Assembly: GCF_030272895.1 (NCBI RefSeq)
Contig: NZ_JALRNF010000009.1
Coordinates: 62,001 to 126,000, forward strand
Direction: 5' to 3'
DNA: 64,000 bases
Source: Pseudomonas sp. BGr12
GTDB taxonomy: Bacteria; Pseudomonadota; Gammaproteobacteria; Pseudomonadales; Pseudomonadaceae
Part shown: piece by piece, positions 38,444 through 47,271 of the stretch
How the letters are laid out: each line of letters starts with the position of its first letter
Position numbering within the stretch: the stretch's first letter is position 1
Position numbers and translations under genes: made by a program
Notes under the pieces: model-generated
What the model was told of the DNA's origin: nothing
The model's database searches: none
What the model saw: the letters and a program-made list of their open reading frames with translations, nothing else

Positions 38444-39082
38444 ATGCAGAACATGCTCAACGCCGATCTCCAAGAACGCGCCATCATGCACGGCGGCAGC
38501 TTGCCGTGGATTCCCAGCCCTGCTCCGGGCGTTGAGCGGCGCCTGCTGTTTCGGGTCGGTGCTGAGCAGGCCAGGGCCACATCGCTGGTCCGCTACGCCC
38601 CCGGCAGTCGATTTTCCGCTCACTCGCACCCAGGCGGAGAAGAGTTCCTGGTACTGGCCGGTGTTTTTGAAGATGAAAACGGCAGCTACCCGAGCGGTAC
38701 CTACGTGCGCAACCCGCCCGGGAGCAGCCACTCGCCAGCCTCTGCCCAGGGCTGCATCATCTTCGTCAGGCTGCGCCAGTTTCATTCGCAGGATAACGAC
38801 CGTGTCGTCGTCCAGTTACCCGAAAGCGGCGACAAGCAACTGTGCTGCAATGAGCACGAAAGTGTCTGGCTCAAGGCGCTGTCGCCCGGGCAGTCCCTAT
38901 CGGTAGGCAATGAGCGTGGGCTTGAGCTGTTTGTCGTGGACGGTGACATTCGAGGTGAGGGTTTCGAGCTAGGTCCGTGGGGCTGGATGAGACTGCCACC
39001 TTCTGCTCAATTGCACGCAGTCGCTGGTGAGGCCGGGGCCAGGATCTGGATCAAGGATGCGTCTCTGGAACTAGGATTCTAA
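38444..39082 (+). CDS. Cupin protein, ChrR-like
   Basis: 212-residue protein with a ChrR-type cupin in the first half (FSAHSHPGGEEFLVLAGVFE, with metal-binding His, His, Glu and a later His in PPGSSHSPAS). The second half is a weaker repeat of the fold (LELFVVDGDIRGEGFELGPW). ChrR cupins are zinc anti-sigma factors or metal-binding enzymes, but no sigma-factor gene is adjacent, and the N-terminal zinc domain of ChrR is absent. A metal-dependent enzyme or sensor is the best guess. Confidence 0.8.
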   Translation: MQNMLNADLQERAIMHGGSLPWIPSPAPGVERRLLFRVGAEQARATSLVRYAPGSRFSAHSHPGGEEFLVLAGVFEDENGSYPSGTYVRNPPGSSHSPASAQGCIIFVRLRQFHSQDNDRVVVQLPESGDKQLCCNEHESVWLKALSPGQSLSVGNERGLELFVVDGDIRGEGFELGPWGWMRLPPSAQLHAVAGEAGARIWIKDASLELGF

Positions 39083-39173
39083 AGGCGCTCAGCCCCGTGT
39101 TGAGCGTTGGCTGGCGTGCCAGACAGCTTGTGCTAGCGTTCTGAGGTCAATCCCTCCTTTGCGAGCCCGAGCC

Positions 39174-40022
39174 ATGGATGAATCCATCGTTAGCATGACC
39201 ACCACGAAGTTCAACGCGCTAGTCGCGCTTGTGCAACAGTACGGCGCCGCTTTCGCGGTGAAGATTCTCTCGGCCATCGCCTTCTGGATCGTCGGGCGCT
39301 GGTTGATCGGCTTTGCCGTCGGCATGGTGCAACGGGCGCTGACCAAGCAGAAGCTCGACCCGACCGTGCTGCGCTATGTCGGTTCGGTCATCACCGTGAC
39401 GCTGAACATCATGCTGGTGATCGGCATCCTCGGTTACCTCGGCATGCAGACCACCACCTTCGCCGCGCTGCTCGCCGCGGTGGGCCTGGCCATCGGCATG
39501 GCCTGGTCGGGGCTGCTGGCCAACCTTGCGGCCGGTGCCTTTATTATCGTCCTGCGCCCGTTCAAGGTCGGTGACTTCATCTGCGCCGGCGGCGTGACCG
39601 GTACGGTCACCGAGATCGGCTTGTTCGCCACCGCGATCAACACCCCGGACAACGTGCTGACTCTGGTCGGCAACAACAAGATCTTCAGCGACAACATCCA
39701 GAACTTCACCCACAACCCGTTCCGCCGTGTCGAGCTCAAGGCGCAGTTGTCCGGCGCGGCCGACTGGAAGGCCGCCGCGGCGTTGCTCAAGCAGCACATC
39801 GCGACGCTGCCCAACGTGCTCGCCGAGCCTGGGGTGGATGTGGAGATCCTCGAGTTCAACCTGGTCGGCCCGGTGCTGGCGGTGCGCCCGTACTGCCATA
39901 ACGAGCACTATTGGCAGGTCTATTTCGACACCAACCGCACTATCAAGGATGCCCTCGGCGATGCCGGCTTCCCGGCCCCGATGCCGGCGCAGACAGTGAT
40001 CGTCCAGCAGCAGGCCAACTGA
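39174..40022 (+). CDS. Small-conductance mechanosensitive channel (MscS family)
   Basis: 282-residue channel, the length of E. coli MscS. Three membrane helices lie at the N-terminus. The pore helix is visible in FAALLAAVGLAIGMAWSGLL, then NLAAGAFIIVLRPFKVGDFI. The beta domain follows (GGVTGTVTEIGLFATAINTP, VGNNKIFSDNI). It releases osmolytes under hypo-osmotic shock. The ATG at 39174 (MDESIV) is preferred, although a later Met (MTTTKFN) is possible. Confidence 0.92.
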   Translation: MDESIVSMTTTKFNALVALVQQYGAAFAVKILSAIAFWIVGRWLIGFAVGMVQRALTKQKLDPTVLRYVGSVITVTLNIMLVIGILGYLGMQTTTFAALLAAVGLAIGMAWSGLLANLAAGAFIIVLRPFKVGDFICAGGVTGTVTEIGLFATAINTPDNVLTLVGNNKIFSDNIQNFTHNPFRRVELKAQLSGAADWKAAAALLKQHIATLPNVLAEPGVDVEILEFNLVGPVLAVRPYCHNEHYWQVYFDTNRTIKDALGDAGFPAPMPAQTVIVQQQAN

Positions 40023-40099
40023 TCGGCAGCGCCTTGACGGCGTCTGCGGTACGAAGTGTTCCGCGGGCACGTCGAGGCACCCTCCCCCTGCTCCCTGCC

Positions 40100-42937
40100 C
40101 TACGCGGCGCGCTGGGCCCGTTCCGACTCATCCAGGTGCTCCAGCAACAGCGCTTTGGTTGCATCGCGCAGCTTGATCGCCTCCACCCAGTCCGGCCCTT
40201 GCGCCAATAGCGGCGGGCAGACGTCGACCTGAATTGCGCCATAACGCGGGAACCACCGACCGTCACGCAGCACGCTGCGCGTGCCGCCGACTGCGACCGG
40301 CAGCAGTGGCACGCCGGCACGGGCGGCGAGCACGAAGGCGCCCATATGGAAGGTGCGCAAACCGGGTTCGCGGGTGAAGGTGCCCTCCGGGAAGAACACC
40401 AACGACTGACCGGCCTGTAGCGCCGCGGCCAATGACTCGGTGTCTGCGGCGCTGCGCTGCAGGTCGAAGCGTTCGACGAAGCAGGTACCCAGCTTGCGCA
40501 GGAAGCGGCCGGCGAGCCACTGCCCGGCCAGTTCGCGCTTGGCAACGAAACTGAAGCGCGGCGGCAGGGCTGCACAGAGAATGACGCCGTCGAGGTAGCT
40601 GGCATGGTTGGCGGCCAGCACACTTACCCCGGACTCGGGCAGATGCTCCAGCCCTTTGACGCTGAACGGTACGCCCGTCAAATACACGAACACGCGTGCG
40701 GCCGCACGGGTAAAGCTGCGGCACCGGCGCTCGCCCGGCACTATCGCGACGCCCAGCCAGGTCAGGGGCGTGACCAGCCAGAACAGCAGCCAGATGTAGG
40801 CGCCATAGAGCAGCGCACGGCTGTTGCGCCAGCTGCGACCGAATCGGCTGCCCACGGCCTGCATCAGCAAGCGCAGTAGCTGGCGCCACACGGCAAGGTG
40901 TGGCCGGCCTACGTCGCCGTGCTCATACAGTTCACGACTGGCGGCCCGCCGGATCTTCCCGCTCGAGGTCTTGAGCACGCTATGCGGCGGCGCCAGCACG
41001 ACATCGTCGGGCGACACGCCGGTGAGGTCGAGCACGATGCGGTTGACCTCCTGCTGTAGCCGTTGGCGCGCGACGGCTTCTGTTTCGTAGCTTTCGGCCA
41101 TCACCACCAGGCGCTCGGTGCCGGTGGCCGGGTCGGCGCTGCCGAACACCGCGACGCAACCTTTGCGCAGGCCGGGCAAATTGCCGACCGCCGTCTCGAC
41201 ATCGTAGGGGTAGATGTTACGCCCGGCGCGGATGATCAGATCCTTGGCGCGGCCCGTCAGGTAGATCTCACCGCCCGCCATGTAGGCGAAGTCCAGCGAG
41301 TCGATCCAACCGTCGCGCAGCACCCGGCGAGTCTCTTCGGGGTTGCGGTAATAGCCGCCGGTGGTGGATGGCCCGCTGAATTGCAAATGACCTTCGCAGC
41401 GCTCGGGGAGTTCGACCCCTTGGCCATCGACGATGCGGATCTGGTGACCCGGTAGCGGCCGGCCGCTGGAGACAAACTGCAGGACTGCGCTGGCGCCCGC
41501 TTCAGCCGGCAGTGCCTGGCCACGGGTCTGGAACGCCTCTCGCTGCACAGGGTCGATCAGCGGCCCTCGGCCCAGGGGCGGAAAGGCCACGCCCAGCGTG
41601 GCCTCGGCCAGGCCATAGACGGGCGCCAGTGCAGTGGGTGCCAGGCCGTAGCGCGCAAAGCGTTCGGCGAAGCGCTGCAGGGTAGCCGGGCTGACCGGCT
41701 CGGCACCGTTGAACGCCAGGCGCCAGCGGCTCAGGTCCAGGCCCTCGAGGTCGCGGTCAGCGAGCTTGTTCAGGCACAGCTCGTAGGCGAAGTTGGGGGC
41801 CGCCGACATTGTCCCGTGAAAGCGGTCGATGGCCCATAGCCAATGCTGCGGGCGGGCCAGGAACGCCAGCGGCGACATCAGCACCAGGTTGTAGCCGTAA
41901 TACAAGCTGCCCAGCCAGGCACCGATCAAGCCCATGTCGTGGTACATGGGCAGCCAGCTGACGAACACGTCCTGTGGCCCCACTTTCAGCGCCCTGCCCA
42001 TGGCGCGCAGGTTGGCCAGCAGATTGGCGTGGCTGACCATCACGCCCTTGGGCTGGCCGGTGCTGCCGGAGGTGTACTGCAGGAAGGCGATGTCATCCGC
42101 TTGCCGCGCCGCTGTGATGCACTCATCCCCCTCACCCGCCAGTTCGGCCACGCTGGCGATCAGCGCCAGGCTCGGGACCTGCGGCCGCAGCAAGCGGGCC
42201 AGCAGCTTCGCCTGCGGCACGGTAATCAGCACCTTGGCCTCGGCGTTGCACAAGATACCGGCCTGGCGGCGCAGATGGTCCTCTATCTGCGACAGCCGCA
42301 GCGGTGGATAGATAGGCACCGGCACGCCACCGGCCAGCAGGATGCCGAAAAAGCTCTCGAGAAAGTCGCGGCCGGTGGGCAGCATCAGGGCCACCGTCTG
42401 CCCGGCGCGCAAGCCGCCGCGTTGCAACCCTGCGGCAACGGCCAGGGCGCCCTGGTGCAAGGCGCCATAGCTGATCGCTTGTTGCTGGTCACCCTCACCC
42501 AGCAGGCGCACATGGAGGTGCTGCGGCTGGTGACGCACATGCCAGTCCAGGACCTCGATCAGGGTACGTGCGGCATCCGGCGTCTGCCCTGTCGCTGCCA
42601 GGGACTCGCCAGCGTCGCCCGAAGGCGACGGACGGACGGCCTCGGGAGCATGACTGTGGTTCAGCACGCGCAGTACATCGGCGGGGGTTTCCGCCGAGGC
42701 GAACAGGCTTTCCGGCAAGCGCACGGCGAACTCGCGCTCGATACGCGACCACAGCTCGACACGAGCCAGGCTATCCAGGCCCAGGTCGCGGTCCAGCACA
42801 CTGTGCAAGCTGACCTGCACGGCGTCTGCCGCTTGCGGGTGCAGTTCGAGCACCGTGCGGCGGACAATGTCGAGCAACTTTTCCTCCCCCCCATCGTCGT
42901 GGGCAACGGCGGAAGGGTCTGGAGGCGGACGAGTCAT
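40100..42937 (-). CDS. Fusion of acyl carrier protein, acyl-AMP ligase and PlsC acyltransferase
   Basis: 945-residue, three-domain lipid enzyme. Residues 1-85: an acyl carrier domain with phosphopantetheine Ser56 in LGLDSLARVE. Residues about 110-690: an adenylating domain of fatty acyl-AMP ligase type (FLQYTSGSTGQPKGVMVSHA, SWLPMYHDMGLIGAWL, AAPNFAYELC, FNGAEPV, VYGLAEATLG). Residues about 740-945: a membrane-linked PlsC acyltransferase with NHASYLDG and FPEGTFTREPG. The likely reaction is fatty acid to acyl-AMP, to acyl-ACP in cis, to ester on a lipid acceptor. ATG at 42937 with GAGGGG is preferred over the GTG at 42961. It is divergent from a UMF1 transporter gene. Confidence 0.9.
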   Translation of the reverse strand: MTRPPPDPSAVAHDDGGEEKLLDIVRRTVLELHPQAADAVQVSLHSVLDRDLGLDSLARVELWSRIEREFAVRLPESLFASAETPADVLRVLNHSHAPEAVRPSPSGDAGESLAATGQTPDAARTLIEVLDWHVRHQPQHLHVRLLGEGDQQQAISYGALHQGALAVAAGLQRGGLRAGQTVALMLPTGRDFLESFFGILLAGGVPVPIYPPLRLSQIEDHLRRQAGILCNAEAKVLITVPQAKLLARLLRPQVPSLALIASVAELAGEGDECITAARQADDIAFLQYTSGSTGQPKGVMVSHANLLANLRAMGRALKVGPQDVFVSWLPMYHDMGLIGAWLGSLYYGYNLVLMSPLAFLARPQHWLWAIDRFHGTMSAAPNFAYELCLNKLADRDLEGLDLSRWRLAFNGAEPVSPATLQRFAERFARYGLAPTALAPVYGLAEATLGVAFPPLGRGPLIDPVQREAFQTRGQALPAEAGASAVLQFVSSGRPLPGHQIRIVDGQGVELPERCEGHLQFSGPSTTGGYYRNPEETRRVLRDGWIDSLDFAYMAGGEIYLTGRAKDLIIRAGRNIYPYDVETAVGNLPGLRKGCVAVFGSADPATGTERLVVMAESYETEAVARQRLQQEVNRIVLDLTGVSPDDVVLAPPHSVLKTSSGKIRRAASRELYEHGDVGRPHLAVWRQLLRLLMQAVGSRFGRSWRNSRALLYGAYIWLLFWLVTPLTWLGVAIVPGERRCRSFTRAAARVFVYLTGVPFSVKGLEHLPESGVSVLAANHASYLDGVILCAALPPRFSFVAKRELAGQWLAGRFLRKLGTCFVERFDLQRSAADTESLAAALQAGQSLVFFPEGTFTREPGLRTFHMGAFVLAARAGVPLLPVAVGGTRSVLRDGRWFPRYGAIQVDVCPPLLAQGPDWVEAIKLRDATKALLLEHLDESERAQRAA

Positions 42938-43136
42938 CGGCGGCCCCTCATGACAGGACACTCTGCGTGTAACGCCTTGCCAACTGCCATTATGCGCCTA
43001 TTGTGGCGGCCGGAAAGCCAATATGGGCCGGACCGCTCGCAGGATGGGAGGGCCAGGGCTAGGCTCAATAGCAGTCGGTCAGGGACCTTGACGTGCAAGA
43101 CAAGCCCATCGCCACACGCCTGCAGAGAGAGCGGCC

Positions 43137-44444
43137 ATGCCAGCCAGCCTTGCCCCCGGGGTGACACGCCGAGAAATCTGGGCCTGGGCGATGTACGATT
43201 TCGCCAACTCCGGCTACACCACCGTGGTGATCACCGCCGTGTTCAACGCCTACTTCGTCGCGGTGGTGGCCGAGGGCGCTGCCTGGGGGACATTGGCCTG
43301 GACCTGCGCCCTGGCCCTCTCCTACGCCCTGATCATCCTCAGCGCGCCATTGCTGGGCGCCTACGCCGACGCCTTCGCCTGCAAGAAGCGCCTGCTGCTG
43401 TTCAGCACGGTCGGCTGCGTCGTCTTCACCGCCGGGCTGGCGCTGGCAGGACCGGGGGAGCTCGCGGTGGCGATCCTGTTCATCGTGCTGTCCAATTTCT
43501 GTTTCGGCAGCGGCGAGAACCTGATCGCCGCTTTCCTGCCGGAACTGGCCCGTACCGATGCCCTGGGCAAGGTGTCCGGCTGGGGCTGGGGGTTCGGCTA
43601 TATCGGCGGCCTGGTCAGCCTGGGCGCCTGCCTGGCCTTCGTCAGCTGGGCCCAGGCGCAGGGCCAGACAGCCGCACAGTTCGTGCCGGTGTGCATGCTG
43701 ATCACCGCCTCCCTGTTCGCCCTCGCCAGCCTGCCGACCTTCCTGTACCTGAACGAACGCAGCCAGCCGCAGCCCGACCGCGGCACCGCACCTGTCGCCC
43801 GGGCGGTGCTGGCACGCTTTGCGCAAACCCTGCGCGAAGCCGAGCGCTATCGTGACCTGCTGCGCTTTCTGGCCTGCACCGTCTGCTACCAGGCCGGCAT
43901 CTCGGCGGTGATCACCCTGGCGGCCATCTATGCCAACCAGGTCATGGGCTTCGGCACCCAGCAAACGCTGCTGCTGATCCTGGTGGTGAATGTCACGGCG
44001 TCCATCGGTGCCGTGCTGTTCGGGTGGTTGCAGGATCGCCTCGGCCATCGCGCCACGCTGACGCTGACACTGCTGGGCTGGCTCGGCATGGTCGGTCTGG
44101 TCTGGGTCGCACAGGGCCCCGGATTGTTCTGGCTGGCGGCCAACCTCGCCGGCCTGTGCATGGGGGCCAGCCAATCGGCCGGACGCGCGATCGTCGGCCT
44201 GCTTGCGCCGCCGACACGCCTGGCGGAGTTCTTCGGCCTCTGGGGGTTGGCGGTCAAACTGTCAGCAATCCTCGGGCCGATGACCTACGGCCTGGCCAGT
44301 TGGCTGTCTGCGGGCGATCACCGCCTGGCGATGCTGATTACCGGCAGCTTTTTCGCCTTCGGCCTGCTGCTCCTGGCCGGCGTCGATCTCAAGCGCGGTC
44401 GGCAGGTCGCTATCAGCGCGAGCGCACCTCAGGTCAGGCAATAG
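43137..44444 (+). CDS. MFS transporter, UMF1 family (Atg22-like)
   Basis: 435-residue permease with about 12 helices. The N-terminus REIWAWAMYDFANSGYTTVV is the UMF1/Atg22 signature, and VSGWGWGFGYIGGLVSLGAC is the family's second conserved block. UMF1 members are related to amino acid effluxers of the vacuole in fungi; the bacterial substrates are not known. It is divergent from the fused acyltransferase gene (199 bp apart), and its last 16 nt overlap the convergent lipoprotein gene. Confidence 0.88.
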   Translation: MPASLAPGVTRREIWAWAMYDFANSGYTTVVITAVFNAYFVAVVAEGAAWGTLAWTCALALSYALIILSAPLLGAYADAFACKKRLLLFSTVGCVVFTAGLALAGPGELAVAILFIVLSNFCFGSGENLIAAFLPELARTDALGKVSGWGWGFGYIGGLVSLGACLAFVSWAQAQGQTAAQFVPVCMLITASLFALASLPTFLYLNERSQPQPDRGTAPVARAVLARFAQTLREAERYRDLLRFLACTVCYQAGISAVITLAAIYANQVMGFGTQQTLLLILVVNVTASIGAVLFGWLQDRLGHRATLTLTLLGWLGMVGLVWVAQGPGLFWLAANLAGLCMGASQSAGRAIVGLLAPPTRLAEFFGLWGLAVKLSAILGPMTYGLASWLSAGDHRLAMLITGSFFAFGLLLLAGVDLKRGRQVAISASAPQVRQ

Positions 44445-44851
44445 AAATCGCTGAGTTCCGCGACGATCTCGCGCTTGGCGTTGTACAACCGCGCCTCGGG
44501 CGTCATGGCCATCGAGCGGCCCTCCAGCACATAGCGTTGGCCGGCGACGAAATGGTCATAGTGCAGGGTCAGGTAGCACACCCGTACGGTGGGCCCGCCC
44601 ATCATCCCCATGTCGCCGCCCCCGGCGACCTCATAGTCGAAGCGGACCATCAGCTCGTGGCTACCCGGGGTGACCTGGAAAAAGCGCCCCTCGCTCAGGC
44701 GCTGTTTATCCAGGCGCTCGGCCATCAGCAAGCGGTCGTTGGGGAATGGCGTGGAGAAATCGACCCAGGCCATCTGGGGATTTGCGGTGGGCATCGGGGA
44801 CTGGCAACCAGCGACCATAGCGGCTGCGAGTAACAGCATTAACGTGCGCAT
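44429..44851 (-). CDS. Conserved Pseudomonas lipoprotein, function unknown
   Basis: 140-residue predicted lipoprotein with a clear lipobox (LLLAAAMVAGCQS). The mature domain is beta-rich, with GSHELMVRFDYEV, GGGDMGMMGGP and HFVAGQRYVLEGRS; it resembles the small envelope lipoproteins annotated PA0061/PA0062 in P. aeruginosa. A PEGA-like surface or ligand-binding fold is possible. Its 3' end overlaps the UMF1 transporter by 16 nt, convergently. Confidence 0.75.
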   Translation of the reverse strand: MRTLMLLLAAAMVAGCQSPMPTANPQMAWVDFSTPFPNDRLLMAERLDKQRLSEGRFFQVTPGSHELMVRFDYEVAGGGDMGMMGGPTVRVCYLTLHYDHFVAGQRYVLEGRSMAMTPEARLYNAKREIVAELSDFYCLT

Positions 44852-44917
44852 GATAAATGGCCCAAGGGACTATAGATTCAGCATAGCGCCGCCTGTGCAA
44901 GCGGGTGCAAACGATGA

Positions 44918-45565
44918 TCAGGCTTGCAAGGGCGCAGCGCTCTTCACAAACATCTGCGCGGTGGCAATGCAGCACTTCTCGGCTTTCTTCGAGCTGAACG
45001 CCTTATGGTCGAGCGCCCATTCCAGCCAGAATCCGTCGATCAGCGCGGTAATGGTCAAGGCGGCGCTCCTGGCGTCGATCTGCGTGCCGTTTGCCTTGCC
45101 GATGTCCTTGAATACGGCCTCCAGCTCCTTGCGATAGTCGGCGTAGAGCTTCTTGTTCAGCGCGCGCAGTTCCTGCGACGACACCGCCGCGCCCCAGAAG
45201 CCCAGCCAGGTGGTGAGGGTGAATTCATTGAAAATCTGCCCGCGAAACGATGAGCGAATGATCGCCAGCAGCCGATCCTCGGGCGAGCCGCCCTGGGTTT
45301 CCAGGTATTTGCGGGTTTCTTCACGCAGCTGGTCGGTCAGCTCCTGGTAGGTCGACAGCATCAACTCTTCCTTGCTGGAAAAGTGGTGGCCGATCAGCCC
45401 GATGGACACCCCGGCTTGCGCGCAGATGCGTTCCAGGGTGCTGCCACTGTGGCCATAGCGGGTGATGCATTGCATCGTCGCTTCGATAATGGCTTTGCGG
45501 CGCATCCCGGGGTCGATACGTGTCCGGCGTTTCTTGGTTTCGACTACTTCAGACTCACTGCTCAT
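44918..45565 (-). CDS. TetR-family regulator, BetI-like
   Basis: 215-residue TetR protein. The N-terminus RRTRIDPGMRRKAIIEATMQ, with CITRYGHSGSTLERICAQAG and VSIGLIGHHFSSKEELM, follows the choline regulator BetI. The C-terminal domain (TALIDGFWLEWALD) is also BetI-like. The ATG at 45565 is preferred to the frame start at 45622. It lies 196 bp downstream of the NCS1 permease gene, on the same strand as the ALDH-ADH-permease operon. It is the natural candidate to bind the TGAA-N6-TTCA palindromes at 50015-50062, though the distance makes this an inference. Confidence 0.88.
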   Translation of the reverse strand: MSSESEVVETKKRRTRIDPGMRRKAIIEATMQCITRYGHSGSTLERICAQAGVSIGLIGHHFSSKEELMLSTYQELTDQLREETRKYLETQGGSPEDRLLAIIRSSFRGQIFNEFTLTTWLGFWGAAVSSQELRALNKKLYADYRKELEAVFKDIGKANGTQIDARSAALTITALIDGFWLEWALDHKAFSSKKAEKCCIATAQMFVKSAAPLQA

Positions 45566-45722
45566 ACATCGAAAACCTGTGTGTTGCGGGGCATAAATCG
45601 ACTCTCCGGACAGCGGCAGCATTGGGCACGATACGTGGAACGCGGCGTTAATCTAGCAACTTTTGGCCGGGAGAGTGACAGGAAATAAGCGTGAGGGCGG
45701 TGTGGATCAACAACGTGAAACC

Positions 45723-45743
45723 CGCCGCCCATTGCAGGCGGCG
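45723..45743 (-). terminator. Hairpin downstream of the permease gene
   Basis: CGCCGCC / GGCGGCG stem with a 7-nt loop, 19-39 bp beyond the permease stop codon on the minus strand, followed by a short GGGTTT stretch. A modest intrinsic terminator that would separate the operon from the regulator gene. Confidence 0.45.
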
Positions 45744-45761
45744 AGCCATTTCAGACCAGGA

Positions 45762-47207
45762 TCAATTGGCTTGCAGGCCGCTTTCCAGGTCCTTGTCCAG
45801 GTCATCGATGCGCGACAGCTCTGCCTGGATGTCCTGGGAGCGGCACAGCCAGCCGTAGACAACGGCGGAAACCACCAGGCCAACCAGCATGCTGATGTCG
45901 GCACCGTCGAGCAAGGTGGTCACGTAGCCGGTGTACAAGCCGGTGCTGGAGAACGGCAGCATGGCCACGAAGCCGGCCACGTAGGCGCCGATCCCCCGCC
46001 AGTTCCAGCGTCCGTAGATGCCGTTGGGCTTGAAGATCTCGGTAATCGAGAACTTGCCGTGGCGCACTTTGTAGAAGTCCACCAGGTTGATGGCGGTCCA
46101 CGGCGTGAACAGGTACAGCAGGATTGCCAGGAAGTCGCCGAATTCCTTGACGAAGTTATCCGAGGCGGTCATGGCGATGGCGATCGCGGTGCCGCCCACC
46201 AGCACCATCGAGACAATCCGCTTGAGCAAGGTGGAGGTCTGGGTTTTCACCGTATCGGCAATGCTCAGCAGGGTGATCGAGGCGCCGTAGAAGTTCTGTG
46301 CGGCGCTGGTCACCAGGCTCAGTACCGCCAGAATCAGCAGCATCTCGCCAAAGCCGCTGAACAGCGAGTTGCCCAGCATCACCAGGCCCTTGGCCAGGTT
46401 TTGCCCCGGGCTCAGTGCCGCGGCCAGGGCGCCGATCAGCATCATCCAGACGCCGCCGATCATCGCCCCCAGGTAGGTCCACCAGAACGACGAACGCACG
46501 CTGACATTGGCCGGCAGGTAGCGTGAATAGTCCGAGACGTAGATCGCCCAGCTCAGCTGATAGGCGGCGGCCACGAAGAACTGCGCCAGGAACGGCGTGG
46601 CCTTGAAGCCGGACACGCTCAGTTGCTCCGCCGGCAGCTGGACGAAGAAGAACAGCCCGACGGTGAACACCATCATCACCGCAATCAACACGAAGGCCAG
46701 CAGCCGTTGCACCTTGTGGAAGGTGTTGTAGCCGGCAATGGCCATGATGATCGCCAGCAGCGAGAAGGCGATCGCCGAGCCGTTTTCCGGGACATCGAAC
46801 AGTTCATGCAGGGTCTGCCCGACCAGCAACTGGTTGAAGGCGTTGTAGCCGACATAGGTGGCGATCGCCACCACATAGACCAGCAGTGCGCCCAGGTAGC
46901 CGAACTGCGGGCGCGACTGGATCAGTTGCGGCAGGCCCATCTGCGGGCCCTGGGTCGAATGGCCGGCCATGAACAGCGTGCCGAAGGCGCAGCCGAGGAA
47001 GATCGCCAGCGCCGACCAGAACAGGTTGGCGCCCATGCCGACGCCGATGATGCCGACCGCCAGGGTGGTCAGGTGCGCTTCCCCGCAAAACCAGATGGGC
47101 CACAAGTGCCAGGCCTTGCCGTGGCGTTCGGCGAGCGGGACATAGTCGATGGAGCGGGTCTCGAGGTTCAGGCGTCCCTTGGACGCCGCTTGGCTTGGGG
47201 CAGACAT
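45762..47207 (-). CDS. NCS1-family permease (cytosine/purine/allantoin type)
   Basis: 481-residue sodium- or proton-coupled permease with 12 predicted helices. NCS1 signatures include the N-terminal IDYVPLAERHGKAWHLWPIW and GEAHLTTLAVGIIGVGMGAN, and DYSRYLPANVSVRSSFWW in mid-chain. Substrates of the family are nucleobases, hydantoins, thiamin and related small amine-bearing rings. Here it follows an iron alcohol dehydrogenase and an aldehyde dehydrogenase with 64 bp between genes, so it probably imports the alcohol they oxidise. Confidence 0.88.
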   Translation of the reverse strand: MSAPSQAASKGRLNLETRSIDYVPLAERHGKAWHLWPIWFCGEAHLTTLAVGIIGVGMGANLFWSALAIFLGCAFGTLFMAGHSTQGPQMGLPQLIQSRPQFGYLGALLVYVVAIATYVGYNAFNQLLVGQTLHELFDVPENGSAIAFSLLAIIMAIAGYNTFHKVQRLLAFVLIAVMMVFTVGLFFFVQLPAEQLSVSGFKATPFLAQFFVAAAYQLSWAIYVSDYSRYLPANVSVRSSFWWTYLGAMIGGVWMMLIGALAAALSPGQNLAKGLVMLGNSLFSGFGEMLLILAVLSLVTSAAQNFYGASITLLSIADTVKTQTSTLLKRIVSMVLVGGTAIAIAMTASDNFVKEFGDFLAILLYLFTPWTAINLVDFYKVRHGKFSITEIFKPNGIYGRWNWRGIGAYVAGFVAMLPFSSTGLYTGYVTTLLDGADISMLVGLVVSAVVYGWLCRSQDIQAELSRIDDLDKDLESGLQAN

Positions 47208-47271
47208 GGCAGTTGCACCTTTTGTTATTGGTTTGGTTGCACGGCTAGGTAGTTGGAACGGGGTCAGGCCA

